From the NCBI RefSeq assembly GCF_964275005.1, contig NC_092705.1, positions 17,015,385 through 17,079,384 of the forward strand: DNA of 64,000 nucleotides. Direction: 5' to 3'. Below the pieces are notes generated by a model, which did not search any database, was not told the origin of the DNA, and saw nothing but the letters and a program-made list of their open reading frames with translations. Shown piece after piece: positions 11,840 through 23,571 of the stretch. The first letter of the stretch is position 1; each line of letters opens with the position of its first letter. The position numbers and the translations under genes are program-made. This DNA comes from Diadema setosum. Taxonomy: Eukaryota; Echinodermata; Echinoidea; Diadematoida; Diadematidae.

Positions 11840-13400
11840 TCACAGTACATCAACGCTGAGTTCTTACAATTATATAATGATTTAATATCTAATGATTTGG
11901 TATCAAGTGTGTTTATATTCAAATGCTTTTTACTTGAAGAAACAGAAAATAGGAAGATTTGCGTGGACGTAAATGGGCCTAAGCGGCCACGACATCAGCG
12001 CGTCATCGCGACGTCATCGTGTCATCTTATACTTACATGACTATGCTTATGATGAAAATCTGTTCTTGATAAATATGTGAAAATGTAGAATTCTACATCA
12101 ATCTCAGATCTGTCCGATTTCATTCTGAAACTTTCATTGTTCTGTGTGTCATTATTCTGAGTTTGATCTAGCAAGCAAAGTCGACTCGATTACCCGAATA
12201 GATTGGATGTTTCACTTTAAAGGCACAATTAAGTATGACCTCTTGCACAAGAGATATATGCCCACACTGTGATATTGTAACTGGCAACAACTGCAACAGC
12301 TGTAAAAATAAGTGGGAATCCTTTACAATTGCTTACTGTCGCTCTCGTTGCTATAAAGGGTGAGTATCAGCTGTAATATTCTTCGTCATTACACTAGATC
12401 ACATCAAATGTTCAGCTGCTGTTCAAGAATTGCGCTTTCCGTTTTTATTCCAACAAAAGTCCACTATATATCCCTTTCCGTAGTAGCCAGAGAGGAAACG
12501 AAAGAAACTATTTCATTGTTTCTGTCTTTTTTGTTTCATACGCTTCTATCACGCTGATCTGAAATATATCTAATCCTATATGCAATATGAAAGTCATTAC
12601 CCATACTATGAGCAAGAAATTGAGCACAAAACATTGTCAGTGTTTTGTTATGTTGATTGGCAAGAGTTCACATGTTATGATTTATAAGGTTACTCATTAT
12701 TTCTCCAGAGTCAGCAAGCATTGGCCAATTCACAACGTGATTCTGAAATCCTGTAAGAATTTGCGCACAAGTCCTGTCAAGTTCCCGAAAACATAATAAG
12801 TTGAACTGAAAAATAGAAAAATAATCAAGCTACACGGTATCACTATGACTATTATTCTTCGGGACAAAAGTAACACTGAAAATGATGATATAAGAAAGTT
12901 GATGCCTTCTTTTAAAATGTGGGACTTTTGGTGATTCGTGCAATCTCTGCTTTTTTTTTAAATCTCTGATGTTTATCATTTTTCAGTTTGACAAACAGTC
13001 CTAAACTTAGAATTCACGTGATACAGATAGCTCTTGAAACTTCGTCTGGCGTTATCCTTCTCGATATCTAGTTTATTTTTTTTTGAACAACGCGTGCCTT
13101 CAATGATTCATTGCCGCTGTTATTCACTATAGACTCTGTTTAGCATTGTTTGGGGAGTGACAGGGTTAAACAATGAAATGGAACTCTGAAATATGATTTA
13201 TTTGTCCGCTTCATCCGAGAAAAAAGAAATTGACCCAATCACCTTTGACTTTAAGTCACTTTTCGGGTCTAGAACAACTCCATCAAAATATATTGTTTAG
13301 ATTTCATAGCGCCGTGCGCATGGCGTTACTTGACATGTCATAAAATTTTCGATGAAAAGAAAACAGTCTCGAGATCTGTACCGATTTGAAGGGTCACATG
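11840..13400. other. Intergenic DNA, nothing recognised
   Basis: Mixed AT-rich sequence. The short open frames here show no domain or codon signal that I can support. Confidence 0.55.
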
Positions 13401-13408
13401 GTCGGACC

Positions 13409-13445
13409 CTATAAATGGAACATGCTGAGAGCTCACCTATCTTGG
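13409..13445 (+). promoter_or_regulatory. Possible TATA promoter for C1q-like gene 2
   Basis: GACCCTATAAATGG contains a consensus TATA box (TATAAAT at about 13411), and a candidate initiator TCAGG follows about 35 bp downstream. Because the first coding exon at 15800 is preceded by a clear splice acceptor (15763-15765), a non-coding first exon must lie upstream and this site could start it. Another TATA-like site (TTATAAGAGG near 15281) is an alternative. Neither is proven. Confidence 0.27.
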
Positions 13446-15765
13446 TCTCAGGAAGTGAGAGATGCAAGAAAACTTTCGGGTTACCTTAGAGGTGGTTCCT
13501 CTGCCGGGAAGAAAGGGAAGAGAGAGAGAGAGAGGAATGATCTTGGCAGATGAAAGATCCTAGGTGCAAACTAAGGCGAGAAAGACATAAGGTAGAAAGA
13601 TAAGAGGAAGGGGAGAGGGTTGGCAGGAGCAGAAGAGAGCAAAATGAAGCATATACAGATGACATTGATTCCTCTCAAATGTTAGTTCGTACGTGAATTC
13701 CCTGTAAATGAAAACGAAAACAAAATGTCAAATTTATTGAATTGTTCACCTCTTTTCTCATTAATTCACTAACTTCGTTGAATTCTTTGGTTCATGCAAT
13801 CACTCAGTCTCTTGACTGGCCAATGATCAAACAGTCGATAATCGAAGAGATTGTCAAAAGAGGTTCACGCTGATCCCTTTAATGTAGGAACGGTTAAACT
13901 GCCAATGATTGCGGAGGAAGGAACAAACATTTGGAGAGAGTAGAAGATATGGCTGTATCCTGCTGCTAGTCATAGGACCTCGAGTGATAACGAATTCATG
14001 CTCTCTCCTTACCGCTATCGGGTGGCTATTGTCAGACGACATACGTAGATAATCATGTAAAGGAAATCAGAGGTATATCGCATCAGGACCTACTTAAAAG
14101 GGGAGATATCGTTTGCAGCTGCATTTCTTTACATGCCAATTATGCTCATTACGAAACAATAGTATTAGACCTTGTATGAATTTGAATCTTCTTTTCGTGT
14201 CTGTAAAACAGCCATTTATACTGTCCAAACGATCAAAGAAAGTCACACGTCAACGATACTGTTAAATACTGCTCCTTTTCTGTAAAATCTTAACGGTTTT
14301 TGTGATTGCAGAAAACCATCTGTTGTGAGGAGTAAAAAGTGTCGATGTTTTAGTTAAAACTACCTATTATAATATATATTTATTGTGTTTACATACATTC
14401 CTTTTCTGTGAACGTTTCCATTAACATTGCCTCCGTGTTATTGTTATATCCTTTATCATTCTTAGTATGCCAAGCTCAGTTCTCATAAAAGCGATGGGAA
14501 CTAGTCGAAAGATTATTCCATAATAAAATCAAAGCAAACGCTGTGATTTGATTGCAAAACTTTCTTTTATTGGAGGTTTCCATGATCAAATTTTTGCTAG
14601 ACATCCTCGTAATATTGTCATAAACGATCAAAGGGCCAAAGCTCCTTGGAATGCTGGTGTGCCTCTTCTTGTAAAAATCACAGCACAAGACAAGTCGTTG
14701 TGTGCTACGATCTATCGATTGATCAGATGATCCTATCATTAGGTGCTGAGCTCTGTATTACGACATCGTATTACGACATGAGCTTTCCTTCGGTTTACTG
14801 AAAAACCGCTGTATAAAGATAACTGAAAAGTAAACTCATCCAATGACAAAACGGTCGATCTCAGTGCTTTGTTTGTTTATTCATTGTTTTAAAGAAGATC
14901 ACACTCACATATACGACTGCTAGGAGACTAGACATGTGATAGCAGTTGATGAGGATGGAAAGGATGATTGTCAAAAATCACTTCATCCCCATAATGTTCT
15001 GGAATACGCTTCAAATACTAAAAACGAGTTTGTTTGTTTGTTTTTTCCCAGAAAAAAAGGGGCATGTGATACACCTTTGAAAACTCCATAAATACCAAAT
15101 TCAGGCCTGAATAGTCGGGATACTTTACTTGGATATCAAGTACGTCAAATGAATCACACAATAATGATAATACTTTTCTAGAGTATAATAAATGTGATCT
15201 ATAGACATGATAGAACACCCGTAAATTTGGCTCTGTGCATTTTATTATTTGTATATAACATGAGCATCGTTTCTCGAGTTATAAGAGGGGACGAATGACA
15301 AAGAGATAGTAGTGGGAAGGGCAGTGACTCGGATCAGAGAACAAAATGCACCCAGCTGTCGACGTTGAAACAAGTGACGTTTACCTTTGTCAAGATATTT
15401 CAGGCCTTTAGAACTTTACTCGGAAATACTGTATTCGCGCGCATCGAGACCGTGGGGTACACAAAGAGCCACTGACTCCGCAACTGCAATCAATGCTTTG
15501 ATGTAGAATGAAACCCTCTCCAACAACACAACATCAGCATTAAAAAGAACAATAACAAAAAAATACAAACTCTAGGGAAAATTTCACTATTGCCGGGTAT
15601 CTTCCATAAGCCAGCCCCCACGCACTTCTTACAAGTATACGCCCTGTGTATGTGGGGTTCTTAACACAGCGGATGAGAGTAAAGCATTATTTGTTTTATG
15701 ACTTACCTCCATCGTAATCGATTTCTGGATTAACGATAAATATTGGTATTGCCATTGTTTTCCAG

Positions 15766-16150
15766 GATTTAAAGGATCGTCGCCAGGAGCCAGACTTCAA
15801 TGATGGCTATATCCCCTCTTTGTTGTGGTGCGCTTTTTGTCGCCGTTCTGGCTACGGTCGCGCACGTGACCTTCTGCTTTGTTCCTCCTGAAGAACGGCC
15901 GATCGTCCTGGACAGACCGGGCTCGAGCTCGCGCAGACCAACCTCGGGCGCGCAGACGAACTCGAGACTGACCAGGGTGCCGATTTCGAGCGGGGTCCAG
16001 GCGCCAATTCCGCCGCGAGGAGCGGCCGACACAACCAGAGCTATGATGGCTGGTATTCACCGGCGACTGTCCGGCATGGACAACAAGGACGCCCAGTTGA
16101 ATGCCAAGTTCAACAGGCTGACTGCACAGGTGACATCTCTCGTCGGGCAG
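15766..16150 (+). CDS. C1q-like gene 2: signal-peptide and stalk exon (CDS starts 15800)
   Basis: This exon encodes the N-terminus of a secreted C1q-domain protein. The acceptor TTTTCCAG at 15765 shows that the 5' UTR is spliced. The ATG at 15800 is the first start after an in-frame TAA at 15770, and a second ATG follows at once. Residues 1 to about 26 (MMAISPLCCGALFVAVLATV...) form a signal peptide. A Ser/Arg/Pro-rich linker follows (RPGSSSRRPTSGAQTNSR...), then a heptad-like segment from about residue 85 (MDNKDAQLNAKFNRLTAQV). The donor CAG|GTAAGT at 16151 leaves phase 0 after 117 codons. No collagen Gly-X-Y repeat is present, so trimerisation probably relies on coiled coil. Overlapping minus-strand frames here are shadows. 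Confidence 0.88.
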
Positions 16151-16634
16151 GTAAGTCTAAACTCCATTCTCCCTTCACTGTCCTCTATACATCACTACCT
16201 TGTCTCTTGATCTCTGGACAAAGCACTGTGTTTTATAGAAACCATTATGGTACATGCTAATTCAATTCTGAAAAAAAGAAGGAAATTTTGAAATACTGCT
16301 TTGAAAACCGTATTTTCGAATTCAAGAAGAACTTTGTCTTCTTAAGCATGTCAGGTAAAGGTTAATTGGCAAGATGAAGCGTCTCTTCAACATTAATGTT
16401 GTAAATGATGTATACCTGTCGTAGATTGATACGGATGGTTGCATTACAGATGGTTACAAATACATGTTGTATTTAAGTGATCTCACTGGGACTTTCTCTA
16501 GCTTGTTTCTCTTGTTTCTGTTTCAATTGTATGCATTGTATCTTTGTAAGATTGTTTAAGAGGTAGAGGGACTGGGAGCAAGTTCCCATTTGACTACGAA
16601 CCTGGTAATAGTTTGTCGTGTATTCCTATTTCAG

Positions 16635-16849
16635 GTCCAGAATCTGCATACCCAGCTGAGGGTCCAAGTCGCCCAGAACGTGAGAGCTGCTGCCAGACCG
16701 GACCTTGAGTCCAGGATAGTGCGGCTTGAGACCGAGAATCAGGAACTGAGAGAGTTCCTGCTCCACTTCGAGCAGTTCTTCAACAGATTGATGAGCGAAG
16801 ACCCTTCGTCCTACGACCCTGCGTTAGAACCATCCCAGCGGTTGTCAAG
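16635..16849 (+). CDS. C1q-like gene 2: coiled-coil stalk exon
   Basis: The exon enters in phase 0 after acceptor CCTATTTCAG (16634), giving a join SLVGQ|VQNLHTQLR. It is dominated by heptad-like sequence: LESRIVRLETENQELREFLL, then HFEQFFNRLM. The donor AAG|GTAACC at 16850 leaves phase 2. That phase does not fit the next candidate exon (17692, phase 0), so either an intervening exon is unseen, the next exon starts elsewhere, or this is an alternative exon. A short form using AAC|GTGAGA at 16680 would leave phase 0 but discard most of the coil. The coding nature itself is well supported by composition and splice sites. Confidence 0.75.
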
Positions 16850-17691
16850 GTAACCATTAGTTGCTTCTTAAGCACTGTCATTGTTATCCTTTAAGTATCT
16901 GCGGACAAGCTCTGAAACATTATTTTCCTTTCTCGTGTGATGAAATGTCGTAGAGGTTATCGTATTATCATCAATTTGACTGGAGTTCTGAGGTACCTGA
17001 TTTCATTAATGTAATGTGGATTTTGCGCCCCAGTGATACCGTGGTTCTTTCTCAAACTAGACGGGTACAGTAGAAAGTCTGAAACAAAGTGAGTAGAACA
17101 TTATAGTGATGCGATATGACTAAGCGCGATTCATCTCTGTCACAAACTATACTGTACATTGATCAAAGGCATGCCATCTTGCAAAGCTTGACAATCACAG
17201 GACGGTGTTTCCATACTACTTTGTTTAGAAACCTTACATCTGTACATGGTTCCTCCAAAGTCGATGATACCAGACACACAAAGGTCTAAAAAGCTTCAAA
17301 AAAAAACTTCAAATAGACATGCGAAAGGAAATATTATTATAGATATATATTACGATTTAGTGGCAGTTAGGGTGCCATGGACGCGCACGTGATACAAGAA
17401 AAATGAATTAACTGTAAAAAAAAAAAAACACCTCAAAACAAACAAACAAAAACATCATCAACAACAACAAACAACAACCGGGAGGGAAGAATATAAATGG
17501 AAACAATGGGTATTTTAAGGATGCATTCATCGATGTGATAAAGGAATTGGGCGACAGGTAAGATGTCTTAGTAGGAGAAAAAAAAAATAAAGAAATGAAA
17601 AAGATACAGAAGAAAAGTGGAAACTGCTGAATACGTTACAACTCTATGCGCCACCCCGTATAGACTCCACCAGTATTTGGGAAATGCTCAG

Positions 17692-17827
17692 GCCGAGCTG
17701 ATGAGCGTTGGAAGCCGAACCGTCATCTCTTCACTCGACCCACCGTCTATGGACGGCACCGATGAGGAAGCAGATGACATCATGACATCAACAGCGCGCT
17801 CGGACCATGCTGTGGTACTTGGCTTGT
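17692..17827 (+). CDS. C1q-like gene 2: probable linker exon
   Basis: The open segment reads AELMSVGSRTVISSLDPPSM, then DGTDEEADDIMTSTARSDH, then AVVLGL: an acidic Ser/Thr-rich linker. The donor GT|GTGAGT at 17828 leaves phase 1, which matches the phase required by the next exon. The acceptor chosen is GCTCAG (17691, phase 0); CCACCAG at 17673 keeps the same frame and adds YLGNAQ. An acceptor at 17609 would enter in phase 2 and match the preceding exon, but it lacks a pyrimidine tract. Start uncertain. Confidence 0.5.
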
Positions 17828-18510
17828 GTGAGTCTTTTTACAGTTTTTGATTATCTGTCTTCGCATGTCGACTTCTTCTAATCAGACTTATCAATGTTCA
17901 GATAGTTATTTCTTGAAATGTAGGATACCTTTTTGATCTGTCCTTTATTTCATCGTAGAGTAAGGACAAACAAGTGAAATAGTTGCAAGAAGGAAATATT
18001 ATGGCGCGAAAAGAGTCCATGAAGAAATTGAACTGTGAAATAAAACAGGTGCAAAAGAGAGGAAACGCTTTACAGATTGATTACGGTCGTTTCTTTTTTC
18101 ATCTCGGTACTGACTAATGATAGTTTATGTATTATCTCATTCGTATTGGAAAAAAAAGACACACAAACAACAGTGACTCCGCAGGAAGTATTACACATTC
18201 ACTCAATATCTTTTCTTTTCTTTTTTTTTAAAGTTTAAAAATTTAACATACTGTCTGTACTGTCCCAGGTCAAGAATAATATTATATGTATCAACAAAGT
18301 TGAATAAATAAAAACAAAACAAAAACAAAAACAAAACGAAGCATAGAATATCTACCACAATCAGAGTTGTTAATATTCTACTCATTTGGGCCTACTATTT
18401 TACCTCATTCCAGTGTATTTGTAATCTATTACTAAAACATATTGTTTTGCTATATTGATATGAAATCAAATCAATTCGTATCGAATCTGATGAAGCTCCC
18501 GAAGCCGTAG

Positions 18511-18815
18511 GATCCGGCGATCGCATTGCGCCGGGGAGGGGGTCTTCTTCGCGAGGACCAAGCCGCGGAAATGCGGGTCCTTCTGCAGCTTCAGCGGCCG
18601 GAATGGCTCGCGACATTGACGAAACCACAGGTGGGGTCCACCTCACAGAGCAACAGGCGGACCAGCTAGTTGCTGCACTGGCGCGACTGGACGAACAGAA
18701 CGCTGAGCTGACCATACGGCTTCGCACTCTTGAGCAGGAGGGGGATCGCTCGACTGGGCCTGTAACCGCAAGGGGGAATTTCGGATCGTCGTCCAATGAT
18801 GAAATCACATCTCAG
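18511..18815 (+). CDS. C1q-like gene 2: Ser/Gly linker plus coiled-coil exon
   Basis: A GC-rich block open in one frame reads GSGDRIAPGRGSSSRGPSRG, then MARDIDETTGGVHLTEQQ, then ADQLVAALARLDEQNAELTI, then RLRTLEQEGDRS. The middle is a low-complexity Ser/Gly/Arg linker and the second half is a clear coiled coil. The donor CTCAG|GTACCA at 18816 leaves phase 0. The acceptor is ambiguous among AG sites at 18495, 18504 and 18510, all of which imply phase 1 entry, consistent with the preceding exon. The region upstream is pyrimidine-poor, so the exact start is uncertain. Confidence 0.72.
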
Positions 18816-19323
18816 GTACCAAGTAGACCTACATCATCAAATAATGTTGCGATTCTAAGAACATAATATACATAACTTCAGACACAGTTCCCTGTTATAT
18901 CTTTTGGTTATTAATTGAACTATAACAAAAGCTCTTTTCATAAGGCACGGTATGTTGTAGAGCACAATATAACATACAGTCACAAGATCGACCCTATACA
19001 TCTTCAGGTTCTGTAGAAAAAAAAAACCAACAACAAAATAAAACAAACTTTTTGATCTACGCGACAAGAACGACGAACTTGTACATTGTCGTACAGCTTG
19101 AGTTTCCCGAAACTAGCGCAAAGGCTATTAAATGTTTGGATGTCGATGTATGCATTTGTAGCGATCCTTATTTTTGCAAAGACGGATCTGAACATCATGT
19201 GAAAATGACACGTCTATCTACGGTAGATTGCAACTTTTTTGTTGCGAAATCTGGTCATGATTCGATATCAATATCACACACAATACCTCACTAAACAATC
19301 ATCTGTTTTACAACCCTCCTTAG

Positions 19324-19537
19324 CTCCTCGATAAGGTAGACTTGCTTGAACAAGTGGTGGCCCTTCAAGCGTCATCTTTTCTCGACGACACCGACACGAC
19401 GTCGAGGCTTAGTATTAGCGGCGTCCAGAGCCGGGGCAGCCCATCGTTTGCCAGCAGCAGCAGGGGATCCAGACCGACTTTGAGGGATGATGATATTGCT
19501 ATCATGAAAGACGTGCTCGAGGAAACTCGTTCGGGAT
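19324..19537 (+). CDS. C1q-like gene 2: coiled-coil/linker exon before the C1q domain
   Basis: Acceptor CCCTCCTTAG (19323) opens in phase 0, matching the previous donor. The sequence reads LLDKVDLLEQVVALQASSFL, a heptad-like helix, then a Ser/Arg-rich linker (DDTDTTSRLSISGVQSRGSP) and TLRDDDIAIMKDVLEETRSG. The donor GAT|GTAAGT at 19538 leaves phase 1, exactly what the C1q exon at 20619 needs; the joint codon T|CG is Ser. Open reading continues past the donor by chance only. Confidence 0.82.
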
Positions 19538-20119
19538 GTAAGTTCGATCTCAAATTTACAGCTGATCACAAGGAATTAGTAAAGATCGGATTTTTAATTT
19601 CATAATTATGAACGTGTTAGTGCGTGTTTGTTGTTATTAATTCTAGCTAAAATCATGCATTGAGAGATACAGCAAATTTGTTTTCGTAGATAAGTACTTA
19701 TTACTAAATGGAATAATGTGTAGCCATATTAATTAGCTTTGGGAGCTTTGCCTGAGCTTGGCACAGTAATGTTGACGTTCTGAAAGGATCAGTAGGGTCA
19801 TCATTGGTTCTATCTTGTAGTTCCTGTACTCGGGGTAATTTTTTTCAGTGCTCGCACTATTTTCCCGGCCGGATGGCTCTGTCAGTATCATTCCCTCAGC
19901 AATGGCAGGTACCAACGTGTACCAGGGCCAAGAGTGACGTGTACCGCGGGTATAAGACATTGTGTGTTTGGCATCGGGCAAGTTTCGACTCTAGATCCTT
20001 AGAATAGCCATACACGCCATACCGCAGTGGTCCCATTCCTAACTCAAGTAGGGTTTGAGGAGGTTTTTTTTTTCCTCTACTGCTTCATGCTGCATATCCT
20101 GTTCGTATTATTTTCGCGT

Positions 20120-20184
<65 letters not shown>
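20120..20184. repeat. CA dinucleotide microsatellite
   Basis: A nearly pure CA run of about 65 bp, with two interruptions (GC and TAC), lies in the intron before the C1q exon. Confidence 0.9.
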
Positions 20185-20618
20185 TATACCATGAGCTCCC
20201 GATTGGCGATCTTCTGATCGTCACGGTATAAATGTCTTGAAAAGGTTACAAGTTACACTGACAGTGACTGACAGCAGTGAAACGCCTAAAACATTTGCAC
20301 GAGATGTGAATTTCCCCCTGAAATATCTGGCTTTGGCAATGAACCATATGGCTAGAACGTTGATATCCTCCAAACTACAAACTAACAAAGAAACACATAA
20401 CCATATTTTATCATTTTGGAGGTACAGGAAATTTTGGCGTCAAGTGATGTGGAAGCCATGTATCCCTACATTGTAGAGAGAGAGAGAAACCATGAATACC
20501 CACTTCACATCAAACCGTGTTTCAAAATACCATTTTACGATGATGTGTGCATGCATATAATGATCGTACATGTATATTATTTTGACGAATCTTATCCTTT
20601 TTTATCGTTTCTTCACAG

Positions 20619-20787
20619 CGTCGCGAAAATCAGCATTCTCGGTGGCCCGTACGCGTTCCATGATTGGCTCGAGCTCGCCACAGGTCGTCACTTTTGATCA
20701 CGTGTACGTGAACAAAGGCCGAGACTTCGTTCAGGGCAATGGTTCGTTCGTGTGCGAGAGGGCGGGCTACTATTTCATCACATTCAC
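20619..20787 (+). CDS. C1q-like gene 2: first C1q-domain exon
   Basis: This is the first half of the C1q globular domain. It reads SRKSAFSVARTRSMIGSSSP, then VVTFDHVYVNKGRDFVQGNG, then SFVCERAGYYFITF. Acceptor TTTCTTCACAG ends at 20618; donor TTCAC|GTAAGC begins at 20788. The 169-bp length and the phases (1 in, 2 out) are identical to the gene 1 exon at 290-458, which establishes paralogy. Many diagnostic residues agree (KSAFS, TRSM, VTF/MTF, NKGRDF, YYFITF). The open frames upstream of 20619 are intronic. Confidence 0.93.
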
Positions 20788-21470
20788 GTAAGCATCCCTC
20801 CGGCTCTATTATTTGTTGACAGGCTTTCTGTTACCCTCTCATTTTCTTATATCTGAGCGCGTTTGTTAGCTAGATTGAGTTCCTTATTCAAATACTCTGA
20901 TTTCCTTTCGTACATAATGTTCGAAAATACAATGTCATTTTGCTTAGTTAAACTCGTTCCCTGTGTGCATGTACGGGCATTTTCTTTCGTGACGCCGCCT
21001 TATATTTGATACAATAGCATATAATAATAGTAAAGTTCTGACCATTTAGACACAAAGCTAACCGGACAGTGTGGAGAGCTCAGAGATTTCCTACAAAGAG
21101 TAGAGAGAGAAAACAATATTTGAATCCCCAGGAATACCAAATGTAGCATGGCTGGAAAAGAGGAAGAAAACACATGATTTCTGCGAGAATCCACCATTAT
21201 GGTGGATAATCGAAAAAAAAAATCGACATTACTGGTATGCACACAAAGTGAGCATGTGTCCTAATTGTCAAAAGTAGTGCGAGATCATGATCATTAGACG
21301 GCCGTTGTTGTCTGACCGATATTTACTCGATATCTCACTGTCTCCGGAAAGTATATTCTGACTTTTTATCAACTATCGACAGTCACTTTTCTACGGGTCC
21401 GACTTGTAAGATGTAAGATAATACACTGTAGTCACGCTGCTCCATGTTCATTTTTCCCATCGATGTGCAG

Positions 21471-21714
21471 ATTTCGATCATATGACAACTTCTTTCTGGG
21501 AGTTACTCTCATGAAGAACGAAGAAGTCATCACGGCTATTTACACCGACGCCCACGATCGTAATGTGATGGAGAGTCAGAGCGTGATGGTTCACCTCGAG
21601 CGGGGAGACGCCCTCTATCTGCGGCTCGCTCCGTCCGATAGATTCGGTATCCATAGTGATACAAAGTTCAAATACGTCACATTTAGCGGCTTCCTTGTGT
21701 ACAGCGGCTACTAA
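21471..21714 (+). CDS. C1q-like gene 2: terminal C1q-domain exon
   Basis: This exon completes the C1q domain and ends in TAA. After acceptor GATGTGCAG (21470), the joint codon AC|A gives ...ITFTFRSYDNFFLG; the exon continues VTLMKNEEVITAIYTDAHDR, then NVMESQSVMVHLERGDALYL, then RLAPSDRFGIHSDTKFKYVT and FSGFLVYSGY. Its 244 bp equals the gene 1 terminal exon, and about two thirds of residues match by eye. Inferred: a secreted oligomeric pattern-recognition-like protein. No transmembrane anchor follows the domain. A clear AATAAA was not found close downstream. Confidence 0.94.
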
Positions 21715-22632
21715 AAACTGCGGATTCAAACGATCGGGTTTTCCTGGCGTATCCGGAGGAAATGAACTGACAAAAGAAGTATGTTGTACGCATGTATATA
21801 CTAATGTGCACTTTAAGTACACCCGAAGAGTTTCACAAGACAGACGACTGAACACAACTTATCAAACACATAATCTGGGACGCGAAAAAGGAAGGAAAGC
21901 ATATCAGTTCACTCAACAAATAATGGATGGGCTCTTTTCCTATGTAATCATTATCATTGTGTTTTCTTTTTCTTTTACCTAACAGGCTCTTGATGATGAG
22001 TATTGAAAAGATATTTGATAACCATTGTCGCGCTGTGATGCAGTGGTTGTGATGGAGATAATCAATGCTAATCTAATTCTTTTGTACGAATTATATTTAA
22101 GGTGTAACTTCACTAATTATGTCCTTGTCATTTAAACTCAAAAGAAAGGAAATTGTTGAAGGGTGATGTTGTAGAGCAGTACTTTGTGTTACTAGCAGAG
22201 AAAGAAGTGAAGAAGTACTTTTCACTTTTATTTGTAGCCTGCTAAACATGCTGAATACGTTTGTGCAAATACATACTATGCCTTTTTGAATAGGGAGTTT
22301 GTAAACAAAAAAGAAATGAGTAACAAGTTTTCCTGTGCATGTAACAGGCACCTGCCTATATCAATTTCTTCGAAATTGGAAATTGCTGAAAAAGTGCATT
22401 CTGATTTTAGGAAAGTGTAAACAGCAATAATGTATGAATAGATAAAATGTCGGAGCCTATATCTCGTGTATCTTGCTTTGCAACTCTCCGAGGAGAGGTT
22501 ATTTGCGGTAAAAGAATGCATGTCCACTTGACATATTTTTCATGAGATTAAATCGGGCTGATTAAACTCCTTTTGAAGAAAGAGGAGAGAGAGACAAAAA
22601 TAGAAAGAGAGGGAGGGGTGGTAGGAGAGAGA

Positions 22633-22673
<41 letters not shown>

Positions 22674-23297
22674 AGAGAGCCTGGGGGAGAGAGTGGCAGA
22701 GAGCGAGGTTGTATATGTGTACACATACCGGTATCTACACCTTATGTGTGAGAGAAAGAATGGATACTTTGCATAATGTAGTTTTAGAAAGTTTTCGTGT
22801 GTGAAAAAAAAAAAATATTATTATACCTATTGAAGTTTCGCGCGCTTTCTATCTAATGTCTGTATAAGCGATACATGCATGTACAACCGTCATGATTAGT
22901 ACAGTATTCAAGGAGTGAAATATTGCATAATGGTGGGCACTCACTACTGGTACATGTATTTCGGACTGGATTTTTGCACAAATGTATAAGCACATAACTG
23001 TACTCTGTTTCACTAGTATAATCAAAACCCATTTTAGTATTTATAGATTATCTATACAAATTGACTACCGTCTACCTTTTGTGAAAGGAAAGTGCGCCCG
23101 AGTATAAAGTGTTCGAGAAGGAAGCAAAATAGACATAAATGATAACGACCTTGGTTAACAGGTAGATGCCTGAAGTTGTTTGTCTCCATTCACTCTATTG
23201 CGTCGTCCCCTGTATGTCTTATACCTGGCGAGTTCAATGTGTACACTATGATTGTGTGTGTACCAATGTATGTATTATGTATAAATGCATGTACATG
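21715..23297. other. 3' flank of C1q-like gene 2 with GA microsatellite
   Basis: Probably part 3' UTR, then intergenic. A GA-rich run with GAGAGA repeats spans about 22584-22700. ATTAAA-type variants near 22547 could serve as polyadenylation signals, but this is weak. No gene was seen. Confidence 0.5.
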
Positions 23298-23299
23298 TA

Positions 23300-23484
23300 C
23301 AGTGCACTCCCGTTATAACGAGCACGGTTCTAACGAAATTCCGGTTAGACACGAAATACAAATTCAGGCCGCAATATTATCCTCCCCATGTCTTTAATTG
23401 TTTATTTGTTCGGTTTAACGAAATTCCGATATAACGAAAGAAAACTGCCAGTCCCGAGGATTTCGTTACAACGGGAGTCCACTG
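23300..23484. mobile_element. Pogo/Tigger-like MITE
   Basis: The element starts CAGTGCACTCCCGTTATAAC and ends with the near-inverse ACAACGGGAGTCCACTG, flanked by TA at 23298-23299 and 23485-23486. Internal direct words GTTTAACGAAATTCCG and ACGAAATTCCGGTTAG sit near both ends. CAGTGGACTCCCGTTATAA-type ends and TA duplication are typical of pogo/Tigger elements. At 185 bp it is non-autonomous and carries no coding sequence. Confidence 0.8.
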
Positions 23485-23571
23485 TACATGCATGTACATT
23501 CAGAAAAAAAAAGAAGTTTATATTTCTCATAAAATATTTGGCTAAAAGTTAATGTATCATATACCACATGA

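Noticed and set aside
15769-16060. Minus-strand frames of 60-87 codons opposite the signal-peptide exon
   Set aside because: Shadows of the GC-rich C1q gene 2 exon, which has a signal peptide, splice sites and phase agreement on the plus strand.
20416-20618. Frame continuing upstream of the C1q exon (EVQEILASSDVEAMYP...)
   Set aside because: Exons 19324-19537 and 20619-20787 already join in phase; the upstream frame crosses the acceptor and lacks its own donor. A small alternative exon is possible but unsupported.
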